DNA of 64,000 bases, taken from NCBI GenBank assembly GCA_040387195.1, contig JAZKEF010000003.1, forward strand, positions 68,121-132,120, written 5' to 3'. The number at the start of each line of letters is the position of its first letter. Position 1 is the stretch's first letter. The notes below the pieces were generated by a model that saw nothing but the letters and a program-made list of their open reading frames with translations, searched no databases and was not told the origin of the DNA. Both the position numbers and the translations under genes were made by a program. The stretch is from UKL13-3 sp040387195. GTDB taxonomy: Bacteria > Bacteroidota > Bacteroidia > UKL13-3. This document shows positions 52,697-60,992 of this stretch, one piece after another.

Positions 52697-53872
52697 ATGA
52701 GAGTACAAATTGCTTCCTTGTGTCTTTTGCTACTATTGACCACCGGCCTTATACATGCGCAACAACCGCAACATGTGCATGGATTTGCTATCGAGAAAAA
52801 ACCGAATGCATGGTATGCGCAGCAAATTGTTTTGTGGAAGGCCGAATTGGATAAAAACCCCACTAACGGATATGCGTGGTACAATTATTACCGGGCCACA
52901 CGAAATCAAATACGCTTAGATACCACCGATAAGCGCACACACATGGAGAAAGCCGCTGTTTTAGCGAACCTGGTGAATGAAATGGAAAAAGCTGTTCCGC
53001 AATCTTTTGAGTTCAATTTGTGCAAATGGATGAATGGTGGCAATGATTACGAACACTACCTTCCGTATTTGAAAAAAGCAGCTCAACTGGGGCCCGACAG
53101 AATGGAACTTATCAGCGATGTGCTTACCTGGGCGGAAATTGAACGGGATATTGCCAAAAGAGATTTGTATGCGCAAAAATGGTATGCTTCACCTATGTCG
53201 TCACCGGGATTGCTTTATTATAATCACAATGTACTTGCGGGTTTAAAACCCAATGCCATTCTCATTACCCAAGGCGATAACGACACTTATCCTGCATGGA
53301 TTCTACAATCTCAAGGGATCCGAAGGGATGTAACTGTTATTAATACTTCCCTGTTGAATATTGATGTATACCGCGAAAAAGTGTTTAAGGAACTGGGGAT
53401 TGCAAAATGGCCCGTAACAGCTACAAACAGTCTGAAAGATACAACAGTAGCTTCCTGCAACAGGTATAAAAATGAACTGGTGAAACATTTGGCCGCTAAC
53501 AACAAAAAATATCCAGTATACCTTGCACTAACAGGCGATGATGAACTTACCAAACCTATTGCGGATCAACTTTACCTAACAGGACTGGCCTATGAATATA
53601 GCCCCATAACCCTTGACAATATTGCATTGATGAAGAAAAATTTTGAGCAGGTATACACGCTGGATTATATAGACAAACCTTTTTACCAGGATATTTCAGT
53701 TTACTGGTCGAAGCATTGCCTCAACAACTACATTGTTCCAATGATTAAATTATATGACCATTATAAAACATCAGGAGATGCCATCCACATGGATTGGATG
53801 AAAAAGAAAATCTTGTTTATCATAAAAGGTACACCCGAAGAACAAAACACCTTAACCTACCTGAACAACTAA
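52697..53872 (+). CDS. Secreted protein resembling the soluble C-terminal region of DUF2723 proteins
   Basis: 391 residues with a signal peptide ending IHAQ. The stretch PNAILITQGDNDTYPAWILQSQGIRRDVTVINTSLLN strongly recalls the region after the membrane domain of DUF2723 O-mannosyltransferase-like proteins, but no membrane domain is present here. The N-terminal half is helical and may hold TPR-like repeats (NGYAWYNYYRATRNQIRL). It ends one base before a sigma-factor start, so it forms one unit with the sigma/anti-sigma pair and may be its sensor. This is inferred. Confidence 0.7.
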   Translation: MRVQIASLCLLLLLTTGLIHAQQPQHVHGFAIEKKPNAWYAQQIVLWKAELDKNPTNGYAWYNYYRATRNQIRLDTTDKRTHMEKAAVLANLVNEMEKAVPQSFEFNLCKWMNGGNDYEHYLPYLKKAAQLGPDRMELISDVLTWAEIERDIAKRDLYAQKWYASPMSSPGLLYYNHNVLAGLKPNAILITQGDNDTYPAWILQSQGIRRDVTVINTSLLNIDVYREKVFKELGIAKWPVTATNSLKDTTVASCNRYKNELVKHLAANNKKYPVYLALTGDDELTKPIADQLYLTGLAYEYSPITLDNIALMKKNFEQVYTLDYIDKPFYQDISVYWSKHCLNNYIVPMIKLYDHYKTSGDAIHMDWMKKKILFIIKGTPEEQNTLTYLNN

Positions 53873-53873
53873 G

Positions 53874-54446
53874 GTGAAGTTATTCCACCGGACATATAAA
53901 CACCATACGGATGAGCAGCTGATGAAGCTGCTATCTGTGCATATGGATGGAACAGTAATAGAAGAACTACATAAGAGGTATGCTTCAAAGCTTACTTCAT
54001 TCAGTGCACGGATGCTTACCAACAGAACTGCTGCAGAAGACTTGGTGCAGGAAGTGTTTATTAAAATCATTGAGAAACCTCATGCATTTGATGCAGAACA
54101 AAAATTCTCGACATGGGTTTTTACGATTGCGCATAACCTATGTTTAAATGCCATACGCAATGAACAAAACCGGGATCGTTTGCTGCAGGAACATTATGAA
54201 GTGCAGGAACAATTCACGCAACATTCCACCATGGATATGAAGCTTATCAAATCACAGGTGAATGCTGTTTTTAAAGACTTTTCGGAAAAAGAAAAAGCAG
54301 TATTCATTTTCCGGTTTGAACATGAACTCAACCTGAAAGAAATTGCCTCCATCCTGAGCATACCGGAAGGCAGTGTTAAGTCATGCATCTATTACATGCT
54401 CAAAAAAATTTCAGATCAATTAACACCTTTTACCAACACAAACTAA
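53874..54446 (+). CDS. ECF-type sigma factor
   Basis: 190 residues from a GTG one base after the preceding stop. Region 2 (RYASKLTSFSARMLTNRTAAEDLVQEVFIKI ... STWVFTIAHNLCLNAIRNE) and region 4 (FSEKEKAVFIFRFEHELNLKEIASILSIPEGSVKSCI) are clear. It is the middle gene of a secreted protein / sigma / anti-sigma set. Confidence 0.92.
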   Translation: MKLFHRTYKHHTDEQLMKLLSVHMDGTVIEELHKRYASKLTSFSARMLTNRTAAEDLVQEVFIKIIEKPHAFDAEQKFSTWVFTIAHNLCLNAIRNEQNRDRLLQEHYEVQEQFTQHSTMDMKLIKSQVNAVFKDFSEKEKAVFIFRFEHELNLKEIASILSIPEGSVKSCIYYMLKKISDQLTPFTNTN

Positions 54447-54448
54447 TT

Positions 54449-55093
54449 ATGGAACATATACCCGATCATTTGTTTGACCTTTTGAACCAAAAGGATTTTC
54501 AAGCGTTAAACCCGGAAGAACAGTCCAGCGTGTTGGCTGTTATGGATGAGCCAACCTATGCATCCATGCGCAAAGCATCTGTTGTATCGCGACAGTTTTT
54601 TGCGGAAGAAAAATCAACACCGGTCAAACCTGAATACCTGCAGCAGCTTCTCAAAAAGGCTGAGGCAAAACAACAGCACGAACCAACCATTGTTTGGAAC
54701 AAACCTATTGCATTATGGAAAGTGGCCTCCTTGTTTTTATTATTGGGAGGAGGATGGATGGTATTTATGCTTGCCAATAAAAATCAGGTAGTGCGTACTT
54801 CCTATATAACCCAGTTGGATACCGTTTTTGTAGAAAAAGAAGTACCGGGAGAAAAAATTCACGACACGGTATACATTGAATATGAACGCAAACAACAACG
54901 CCAGCATACCCGTGGTGAAAACAGATCGCATAAAGACTATTCATCAGTTCCGACCGGAGACGCAAGTCTGCCGGTTATCAGCGATGTAAATATTGTGCGT
55001 ATCAAAGAAAAAGATGAGCCGATCAATAACAGCAAGGGAAATAGCATTAAGGATGATTCGCTGATCAACGCCTTTCGGTTTGTGACGTTATAG
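54449..55093 (+). CDS. Single-pass membrane protein, probable anti-sigma factor
   Basis: 214 residues when started at ATG 54449, two bases after the sigma stop; the longer frame lies inside the sigma gene. A cytoplasmic helical part (1-87) begins with HIPDHLFDLLNQKDF. One membrane helix (about 88-109, IALWKVASLFLLLGGGWMVFML) is followed by a charged periplasmic tail. No zinc motif is present. The role is inferred from position and topology. Confidence 0.75.
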   Translation: MEHIPDHLFDLLNQKDFQALNPEEQSSVLAVMDEPTYASMRKASVVSRQFFAEEKSTPVKPEYLQQLLKKAEAKQQHEPTIVWNKPIALWKVASLFLLLGGGWMVFMLANKNQVVRTSYITQLDTVFVEKEVPGEKIHDTVYIEYERKQQRQHTRGENRSHKDYSSVPTGDASLPVISDVNIVRIKEKDEPINNSKGNSIKDDSLINAFRFVTL

Positions 55094-55107
55094 CAGGTAA
55101 TTCAATG

Positions 55108-55506
55108 CTATAACTTGAATAGAACCGGAAGGGTGTACCTTACACTGATTGGTTTACCATTTTGTTTGCCCGGACGCCATACCGGCATTGTTCCGATTAA
55201 CCGGATCACCTCATTGCTTAACAATTCATCGGGAGTTTTTAAGATCTCTATTTGTGTAATTTCTCCTTCACCGGTAACCACAAATTGAGCAATTACCCTT
55301 CCCTGAATTCCTGTTTCTTTGGCTTTAGCCGGATACCTTATGTTCTTTGCTATATACTGATACATATCGCCATCAAACTCCGGCATTTGTTCTGCAAATG
55401 TAACAACAGGAACAATCCTGGTTGTATCAGTTTGTTTGGTTTGCGCCTTAGCATACTTTGATACTCCCAGGAATACAAACAAACTGATGAGGGCTAATTT
55501 TTTCAT
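55108..55506 (-). CDS. TonB C-terminal domain protein (periplasmic)
   Basis: 132 residues with a cleavable-looking signal (MKKLALISLFVFLGVSKYAKA) and a TonB C-terminal domain (YIAKNIRYPAKAKETGIQGRVIAQFVVTGEG ... MPVWRPGKQNGKPISVRYTLPVLFKL). It lacks the proline-rich spacer and the retained N-terminal anchor of true TonB. It may bind outer-membrane receptors or peptidoglycan without transmitting energy. It is convergent with the anti-sigma gene, 14 bases apart. Confidence 0.85.
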   Translation of the reverse strand: MKKLALISLFVFLGVSKYAKAQTKQTDTTRIVPVVTFAEQMPEFDGDMYQYIAKNIRYPAKAKETGIQGRVIAQFVVTGEGEITQIEILKTPDELLSNEVIRLIGTMPVWRPGKQNGKPISVRYTLPVLFKL

Positions 55507-55533
55507 GATCCAAATGTATGAGAGATCAACAAA

Positions 55534-55562
55534 TAAAAAAAGGCGATCCGAAGACCGCCTTT
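55534..55562 (-). terminator. Terminator of the aconitase gene
   Basis: On the minus strand AAAGGCGGTC, loop TTCG, GATCGCCTTT, then a T run. A 10-bp stem with a stable UUCG tetraloop. Confidence 0.92.
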
Positions 55563-55584
55563 CTATACTGAAATTATTTACTGA

Positions 55585-57852
55585 CTATTTTCCTACACTT
55601 GCTCTGATGATGTTCAAAGCTCCTCCTGCATTGAACCATTCAATTTGTTGTTCGTTGTAGGTATGGTTTACACTAATCTCTTCCTTGTTTCCGTCAATAT
55701 GGTGCAATACCAATGTTAATGGTCTGTTTGGAGCGAATGATGTTAAACCGAGAATATCGATGATATCATTTTCCTGAATTTTTTCGTAGTCGTTTTTATC
55801 ATTGAATGTTAATGCCAACATTCCTTGTTTTTTCAAGTTGGTTTCGTGAATCCGTGCGAATGATTTTACCAATACAGCGCGTACACCCAGGTGACGTGGT
55901 TCCATGGCTGCATGCTCGCGTGACGAACCTTCACCGTAGTTCTCATCTCCTACTACCACACTTCCGATATCATGCGCTTTGTATGCACGTTGCACTTTTG
56001 GCACTGATTCATATTCACCCGATAGTTGGTTTCTTACGTTGTCGGTTTTTTCGTTGAAGAAATTCACCGCACCAATCAGCATATTGTTTGAGATGTTATC
56101 GAGGTGACCACGGTATTTTAACCATGGACCAGCCATCGAAATATGATCAGTTGTACATTTTCCTTTTGCTTTGATGAGGAGTTTTAACCCTTTCAGGTCT
56201 GTACCTTCCCAAGCTGCAAACGGATCCAATAATTGCAAACGATCTGATGTTGGCGATACTGCTACCTGCACTCCGCTACCATCGGCAGCAGGTGCAATAA
56301 ATCCGGCATCCTCAACCGCAAAACCTCTATTTGGCAATTCATCACCCACCGGAGGATCCAGCTTTACAGCCTCCCCTTTGTTGTTGATCAATGTATCGGT
56401 AATCGGGTTGAAAGAAAGATCACCAGCAATGGCAATGGCAGCAACCATTTCAGGTGATGCAACAAATGCAAATGTATTTGGATTTCCATCCGCACGTTTG
56501 GCGAAGTTTCTGTTGAACGAGTGAACGATTGTATTTTTCTCTGCCTTTTCAGCACCCACACGATCCCACATTCCGATACAAGGACCGCAGGCATTGGTGA
56601 AGATGGTAGCATTTAAATCTGTAAATGATTTGATCAACCCATCACGATCGGCAGTGTAGCGTACCTGCTCCGAACCCGGGTTAATTCCAAACTCTGCTTT
56701 GGTTACCAAACCTTTGGCGACAGCTTGTTTGGCAATGGATGCGGCACGGCTCAAGTCTTCGTATGAAGAGTTGGTACAAGAACCGATCAGTCCCCATTCA
56801 ACTTTTACAGGCCAGTTATTTTTAGCTGCTTCTTCTTTCATTTTCGAAACAGGAGTAGCTAAATCCGGAGTAAACGGACCGTTTAAGTATGGCTCCATTT
56901 CGCTCAGGTTAATTTCAATAATCTGATCGAAGTACGCTTCAGGGTTTGCATATACTTCAGGGTCTCCGGTTAAATTGTGTTTTACAGCATTTGCCGCATC
57001 TGCAACATCTGCACGTCCAGTGGCGCGCAGGTAACGCTCCATGCTTTCGTCATAACCAAATGTTGATGTAGTAGCTCCGATTTCGGCACCCATATTACAA
57101 ATGGTTCCTTTACCGGTGCAACTCATCGAAGTAGCTCCATCACCAAAATATTCCACAATTGCACCTGTTCCGCCTTTTACGGTAAGGATCCCTGCAACTT
57201 TTAAAATCACATCTTTCGGTGAAACCCATCCGTTCAATTTACCGGTTAATTTCACACCGATCAGTTTCGGGAATTTAAGCTCCCAGGGTAAGCCTGCCAT
57301 CACATCACATGCATCTGCTCCACCTACACCGATCGCTACCATTCCCAATCCGCCAGCATTTACCGTGTGCGAATCCGTACCAATCATCATTCCTCCGGGG
57401 AAAGCATAATTTTCCAATACCACCTGGTGAATAATTCCTGCACCCGGCTTCCAGAAACCAATGCCATATTTATTTGAAACCGAAGCAAGGAAATCATATA
57501 CCTCTTTGCTTTCGGTATTGGCAACCTGCAAATCCGTCTTGGCACCCAGCTTAGCCGTAATCAAGTGATCACAGTGAACAGTAGAAGGTACGGCAACCTT
57601 AGGGCGACCGGCCTGCATAAACTGAAGCAAAGCCATTTGAGCCGTTGCATCCTGCATGGCAACTCTGTCGGGACCAAAATCCACATAGTCGTTACCGCGT
57701 GCATATGCCCTTGAGGCTGCACCTTCGGTTAAGTGACTGTACAATATTTTTTCGGTAAGGGTTAATGGTTTGTTGGTTACTTTTCTGGCTGCTTCGATAC
57801 GCTCTCCCATGCGGGCGTATACAGCTTTGATCATGTCTAAATCAAATGTCAT
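55585..57852 (-). CDS. acnA: Aconitate hydratase (mitochondrial-type aconitase)
   Basis: Isomerises citrate to isocitrate in the TCA cycle. 755 residues started at ATG 57852 (MTFDLDMIKAVYARMGERI); a 25-codon upstream extension is rejected. The 4Fe-4S cluster cysteines are in GSCTNSSYED and NACGPCIGMWDR. HCDHLITAKLG, GTDSHTVNAGGLGM, the swivel-domain GDENYGEGSSREHAAMEPR and KSFARIHETNLKKQG are present. The shorter length and domain order match the mitochondrial/Bacteroidota aconitase rather than E. coli AcnA or AcnB. The symbol is nominal. Confidence 0.94.
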   Translation of the reverse strand: MTFDLDMIKAVYARMGERIEAARKVTNKPLTLTEKILYSHLTEGAASRAYARGNDYVDFGPDRVAMQDATAQMALLQFMQAGRPKVAVPSTVHCDHLITAKLGAKTDLQVANTESKEVYDFLASVSNKYGIGFWKPGAGIIHQVVLENYAFPGGMMIGTDSHTVNAGGLGMVAIGVGGADACDVMAGLPWELKFPKLIGVKLTGKLNGWVSPKDVILKVAGILTVKGGTGAIVEYFGDGATSMSCTGKGTICNMGAEIGATTSTFGYDESMERYLRATGRADVADAANAVKHNLTGDPEVYANPEAYFDQIIEINLSEMEPYLNGPFTPDLATPVSKMKEEAAKNNWPVKVEWGLIGSCTNSSYEDLSRAASIAKQAVAKGLVTKAEFGINPGSEQVRYTADRDGLIKSFTDLNATIFTNACGPCIGMWDRVGAEKAEKNTIVHSFNRNFAKRADGNPNTFAFVASPEMVAAIAIAGDLSFNPITDTLINNKGEAVKLDPPVGDELPNRGFAVEDAGFIAPAADGSGVQVAVSPTSDRLQLLDPFAAWEGTDLKGLKLLIKAKGKCTTDHISMAGPWLKYRGHLDNISNNMLIGAVNFFNEKTDNVRNQLSGEYESVPKVQRAYKAHDIGSVVVGDENYGEGSSREHAAMEPRHLGVRAVLVKSFARIHETNLKKQGMLALTFNDKNDYEKIQENDIIDILGLTSFAPNRPLTLVLHHIDGNKEEISVNHTYNEQQIEWFNAGGALNIIRASVGK

Positions 57853-58131
57853 ATCGGTGAAAATGTTAATTTCGAATTGTTGATCACGAAACTCAAAAGA
57901 GTGAATTTGGTGATAAAAGCGGTGCAATATTACATAAATATTTACTGTGTACCGAACGAAACAGCAGATTTATTTAGACCCTGAAAGCATTGATTATCAA
58001 GCTAGCTTTAACATTCCAAAGTATTCTTTTACCTTCGGCCGAAAGCAATGCGGATTTAGGTTAATGGGTATTGGATTCAGTATCATCCCTGCTCCTAAAC
58101 CTAATCTAGCGCCTGTTATTTACCATATACT

Positions 58132-59238
58132 ATGCAATTGAGTTATAAAGCACGATATGAGAACGGACTCTCATCCCAACCTTTTACTGTCGACATCAGC
58201 TTATCGGAAGTCGGGGTCTCCATTAGTTATACCGATGAAGAAGGCATCTTCCGGCAAGAGCAATGGCTGCAACCTTCGCTGATTGAAAAACAAGTGTCAT
58301 CGTCCATCATTACCTTGAGGAATGGTGCAGGTGTTCCATACAAACAACTGGAGATTACAGATCAACGTGCCATAGCCGAATATCGTTCGCTGTTTAAACA
58401 AAAGAAACAAAAACGCAGCCCCCTTCCCTTCGGCTCCGCTCAGGGGCCGGGGCGTACGGGAAGAAAAGTGGTATTGCTCATTGCAGGGATCCTGACTGTA
58501 TTGGTATTATCCTATTTGTATGTGCTGCCTTATGCTGCCGATAAGATCGCACAGAATTTCCCGAAGGATCTGGAGATCTCACTCGGAGACCGGATGTATA
58601 GTTCCATACTGGCATCATCAACCATCGACTCTGCCAAGACAACAGCCATCAATAACTTTTTCCGGCAACTCCATATTGAGAGCGAATACCCTGTAAGAAT
58701 TACGGTAGTAAAGGACACCATTGTGAATGCATTTGCTGTACCGGGTGGTGGCATTGTGGTGTATGATGCCCTGCTCAAAGAAATAAACGAACCCGAAGCG
58801 CTTGCGGCATTGCTGGCACATGAATATTCGCATATTGAACTGAAACACGCTACCCGTAATATGTTCAGGAACGTGGCCGGTTATGTATTCATTTCAATGG
58901 TGCTGAGCGATGCAAATGGTATCGCCTCGATTGTATTGCGCAATACTGAAAACCTGCGCACACTCAAGTATTCGAGAGACCTGGAGCACGAAGCAGATGC
59001 CAACGGACTCGAAATCCTGAAACGCAATCACCTATCACCTGAAGGAATGATCAAGTTGTTTGAGCAACTCAAAGAACAAGAAACAGCAACAACATATGAA
59101 GCGTTGAGCACCCATCCCGAATTGGATGCACGCATTGAATATGTTAAATCTTATGCAGAAAAAAATCCTTTCCCCATTGAACAACATGATAGCCTGAATC
59201 TGTATTTCGGGCGACTCAAAAACAATGCATCATGGTAG
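58132..59238 (+). CDS. M48 family membrane metallopeptidase
   Basis: 368 residues. A cytoplasmic beta-rich domain (1-95) is followed by a membrane helix (about 122-140, VVLLIAGILTVLVLSYLYVL). The peptidase domain has the zinc site HEYSH (H230, E231, H234) and a downstream EHEADANGLE that supplies the third ligand. HtpX/Oma1-like peptidases of this kind take part in membrane protein quality control. The linker at about 99-110 is encoded by a palindromic repeat in frame (58419-58452). It overlaps the next gene by 7 bases. Confidence 0.88.
   Translation: MQLSYKARYENGLSSQPFTVDISLSEVGVSISYTDEEGIFRQEQWLQPSLIEKQVSSSIITLRNGAGVPYKQLEITDQRAIAEYRSLFKQKKQKRSPLPFGSAQGPGRTGRKVVLLIAGILTVLVLSYLYVLPYAADKIAQNFPKDLEISLGDRMYSSILASSTIDSAKTTAINNFFRQLHIESEYPVRITVVKDTIVNAFAVPGGGIVVYDALLKEINEPEALAALLAHEYSHIELKHATRNMFRNVAGYVFISMVLSDANGIASIVLRNTENLRTLKYSRDLEHEADANGLEILKRNHLSPEGMIKLFEQLKEQETATTYEALSTHPELDARIEYVKSYAEKNPFPIEQHDSLNLYFGRLKNNASW
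58419..58452. repeat. TCGRCTCCGCTC palindrome inside the M48 peptidase gene
   Basis: The loop TCGGCTCCGCTC (58430-58441) lies between G/C-rich arms CCCCCTTCCCT and AGGGGCCGGGG, which pair at 9 of 11 positions, one as G-T. It encodes a P/G-rich linker between the cytoplasmic domain and the membrane helix. Confidence 0.6.
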
Positions 59239-59528
59239 ATCAATCCCTGCTCCCCGATACCATTCAATCCATCCAAAAATATGTGGAGATTGAATCCTCC
59301 CCTACCTACGAGGAACTGGCGGAGGCCTTAACCAATGTAGTAATGCACCTGCTATTGCAGGATATGGAAAAGCTGCTCAATATTTTGTACCGCATTGATG
59401 TAAATGAACCCAAAGTGAAAGCAGCATTCGCACAAAACAATCCCAAACTGATAGCACCCACCATCGCCAAGCTAATCCTGGAAAGAGAATTGCAAAAGGC
59501 TGAGTCGCGGAGGAAGTACCGGGGCTAG
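59232..59528 (+). CDS. Small helical protein, unknown
   Basis: 98 residues with no signal or membrane segment and a strongly helical pattern (TYEELAEALTNVVMHLLLQDMEKLLNILYRIDV). It ends in a charged segment (ELQKAESRRKYRG). Overlap with the M48 gene suggests co-translation. The pattern KVKAAFAQNNPKLIAPTIAKLILERE is conserved-looking, but I know no family name. The stop codon lies at the edge of a repeat element, which may have altered the original 3' end. Confidence 0.72.
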   Translation: MVDQSLLPDTIQSIQKYVEIESSPTYEELAEALTNVVMHLLLQDMEKLLNILYRIDVNEPKVKAAFAQNNPKLIAPTIAKLILERELQKAESRRKYRG

Positions 59529-59654
59529 TCAGTTCGAGTAGCAGGCGAAGGAGGTGCGTTGCAGTGTATCGAGAACAGGCTCTGATTAAGCAATATGCTC
59601 ACGCTTCTCGATACGGCTCTCTCCCAAACCATCCCAAGACCTACTCGAAGTGAC
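59528..59654. repeat. 127-bp element with terminal inverted repeats, copy 1
   Basis: The ends GTCAGTTCGAGTAG and CTACTCGAAGTGAC are inverted repeats with one mismatch. An internal pair (TATCGAGAAC near 59568 and CTTCTCGATA near 59604) adds a second stem. It is repeated almost unchanged 135 bp further on. No ORF is present, so it is a small non-autonomous element or long hairpin. Confidence 0.75.
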
Positions 59655-59662
59655 TTGGAGTA

Positions 59663-59793
59663 GTCAGTTCGAGTAGCAGGCGAAGGAGGTGCGTTGCAGT
59701 GTCGAGAACAGGCTCTTTTTAAGCAATATGCTCACGTGCTTCTCGATATAAACTCAATCTCTTATGCCACCCCAATGTTTTACTCGAAGTGAC
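59663..59793. repeat. 131-bp element with terminal inverted repeats, copy 2
   Basis: Same ends and same inner stem as copy 1; the first ~80 bp are nearly identical and the last third has diverged. Together the copies fill most of the 353-base gap before the desaturase gene. TACTTTCG at 59848 is a weak -7 candidate for the desaturase. Confidence 0.75.
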
Positions 59794-59881
59794 TTGGGGT
59801 AAAAACAAAAATTGATGCATATCAGTTCCCGTCTGCCTGTAATACCTTACTTTCGCAAACTATTACACTTTATAATCGCAC

Positions 59882-60616
59882 ATGGCTATTTTTATATTTT
59901 TTGTTTTACACTGGTATTTATCTCTTTTCGGACAAACGTTTTTCCTCCACCGTTACTCCGCTCATAAAATGTTTACGCTCACCAAAGGTTGGGAAAAATT
60001 CTGGTACATCTTTTCGTGGGTTACCCAAGGCTCATCTTACCTGAATGCCCGTGCTTATGCTATCTTGCACCGCATGCACCACGCATACAGTGATACCGAA
60101 AAAGACCCGCACTCTCCTGTATTTTTTAAGGAAGTATTCACGATGATGATGTATACCCGCAAAGTATACAACGGGGTATTGCACGGAACGATGGAAGTGG
60201 AAGAAAAATTTGACCGCAACTTTCCAGAGTACGCCAATATTGACCGCATTGCCGATGCCTGGCCTACACGGATAGCGTTTGGTTTAGGGTATATCGCATT
60301 TTATGCCGCTTTTGCAACACACTGGTGCATGTACCTGTTATTGCCTGTACACTTTTTAATAGGACCTGTTCATGGTGCTATTGTAAACTGGGCCGGACAC
60401 AAATACGGATACACCAACTTTAACGAAGGTGATCACTCCAAAAACACACTGATCTTCGACTTTCTGATGTTGGGAGAATTGTTTCAGAACAACCACCACC
60501 ACGCAGGTTCCAGGCCTAACTTTGCCGCCAAATGGTGGGAGTTTGATCCGGTGTATCCGGTTATGCGACTGTTCCATAAAATAGGAATCATCAAACTATC
60601 CAGCGTAAAATCTTAA
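59882..60616 (+). CDS. Acyl-CoA/fatty acid desaturase (membrane di-iron)
   Basis: 244 residues, a short form of the family. The three histidine boxes are HRYSAH (23-28), HRMHH (63-67) and NNHHH (205-207), which bind the di-iron centre. Hydrophobic helices lie at about 1-20 and 125-160. It introduces double bonds into membrane acyl chains; regiospecificity is not predictable. It is transcribed alone. Confidence 0.9.
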   Translation: MAIFIFFVLHWYLSLFGQTFFLHRYSAHKMFTLTKGWEKFWYIFSWVTQGSSYLNARAYAILHRMHHAYSDTEKDPHSPVFFKEVFTMMMYTRKVYNGVLHGTMEVEEKFDRNFPEYANIDRIADAWPTRIAFGLGYIAFYAAFATHWCMYLLLPVHFLIGPVHGAIVNWAGHKYGYTNFNEGDHSKNTLIFDFLMLGELFQNNHHHAGSRPNFAAKWWEFDPVYPVMRLFHKIGIIKLSSVKS

Positions 60617-60634
60617 CTGGTTTTAGCTTTTTTA

Positions 60635-60775
60635 TTTCACACAAAGGCTCGAAGAAAAGAAAGATGAAAGGCACAAAGAAGAAGGAATTTCAAAGTAATC
60701 ATACTTTATGAGACCTTTCTGAAGACTTTGCTTCGTGTCTTTCTTTAACTTACATCTTCGAGCCTTCGTGTGAAA
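60635..60775. repeat. 141-bp long inverted repeat
   Basis: The arms 60635-60655 and 60755-60775 match at 20 of 21 positions (TTTCACACRAAGGCTCGAAGA). Further purine-rich inner segments also pair partly. It can form one long hairpin downstream of the desaturase gene. No gene is present. Confidence 0.7.
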
Positions 60776-60830
60776 CCTTCATAGCACTATTCACCATCAT
60801 GTGCAACAGAATACACAGATCTATTGAATC

Positions 60831-60863
60831 AAAGGAGTTACCAAAATGGCAACTCCTCTTTTT
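60831..60863 (+). terminator. Terminator downstream of the desaturase
   Basis: AAGGAGTT and AACTCCTC pair around a short centre that includes a CC/GG step, followed by T5. It probably ends the desaturase transcript. Confidence 0.7.
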
Positions 60864-60880
60864 ATGACTTCCCTTTTGTG

Positions 60881-60927
60881 GTTCTGCGGTTAAGGTCGTT
60901 TGCTTTTTAACCGCAAAACCGCAGAAC
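60881..60927. repeat. Nested inverted repeats before mnmE
   Basis: GTTCTGCGGTT (60881) / AACCGCAGAAC (60917) form the outer pair, and GCGGTTAA (60886) / TTAACCGC (60907) an alternative inner pair. The two share bases, so they cannot form together. It lies about 65 bases upstream of the mnmE start. Confidence 0.55.
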
Positions 60928-60978
60928 GCTGAATATAAAATGTAATAGTGATTAGCAACAGGATACCGTCAATTATCA

Positions 60979-60986
60979 TACTTTTG
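60979..60986 (+). promoter_or_regulatory. Candidate -7 element of mnmE
   Basis: TACTTTTG matches TAnnTTTG, 6 bases before ATG 60993. It favours that start and a very short leader over the ATG at 60948. Confidence 0.45.
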
Positions 60987-60992
60987 CATCAC

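Noticed and set aside
55108..55506. Complete TonB paired with exbBD
   Set aside because: It has a cleavable-type signal and no proline-rich spacer, and lies 18 kb from exbBD; a TonB-domain protein is the safer name.
57947..58141. 64-aa ORF between the aconitase and M48 genes
   Set aside because: No signal, motif or plausible start; it overlaps the M48 start and looks like chance.
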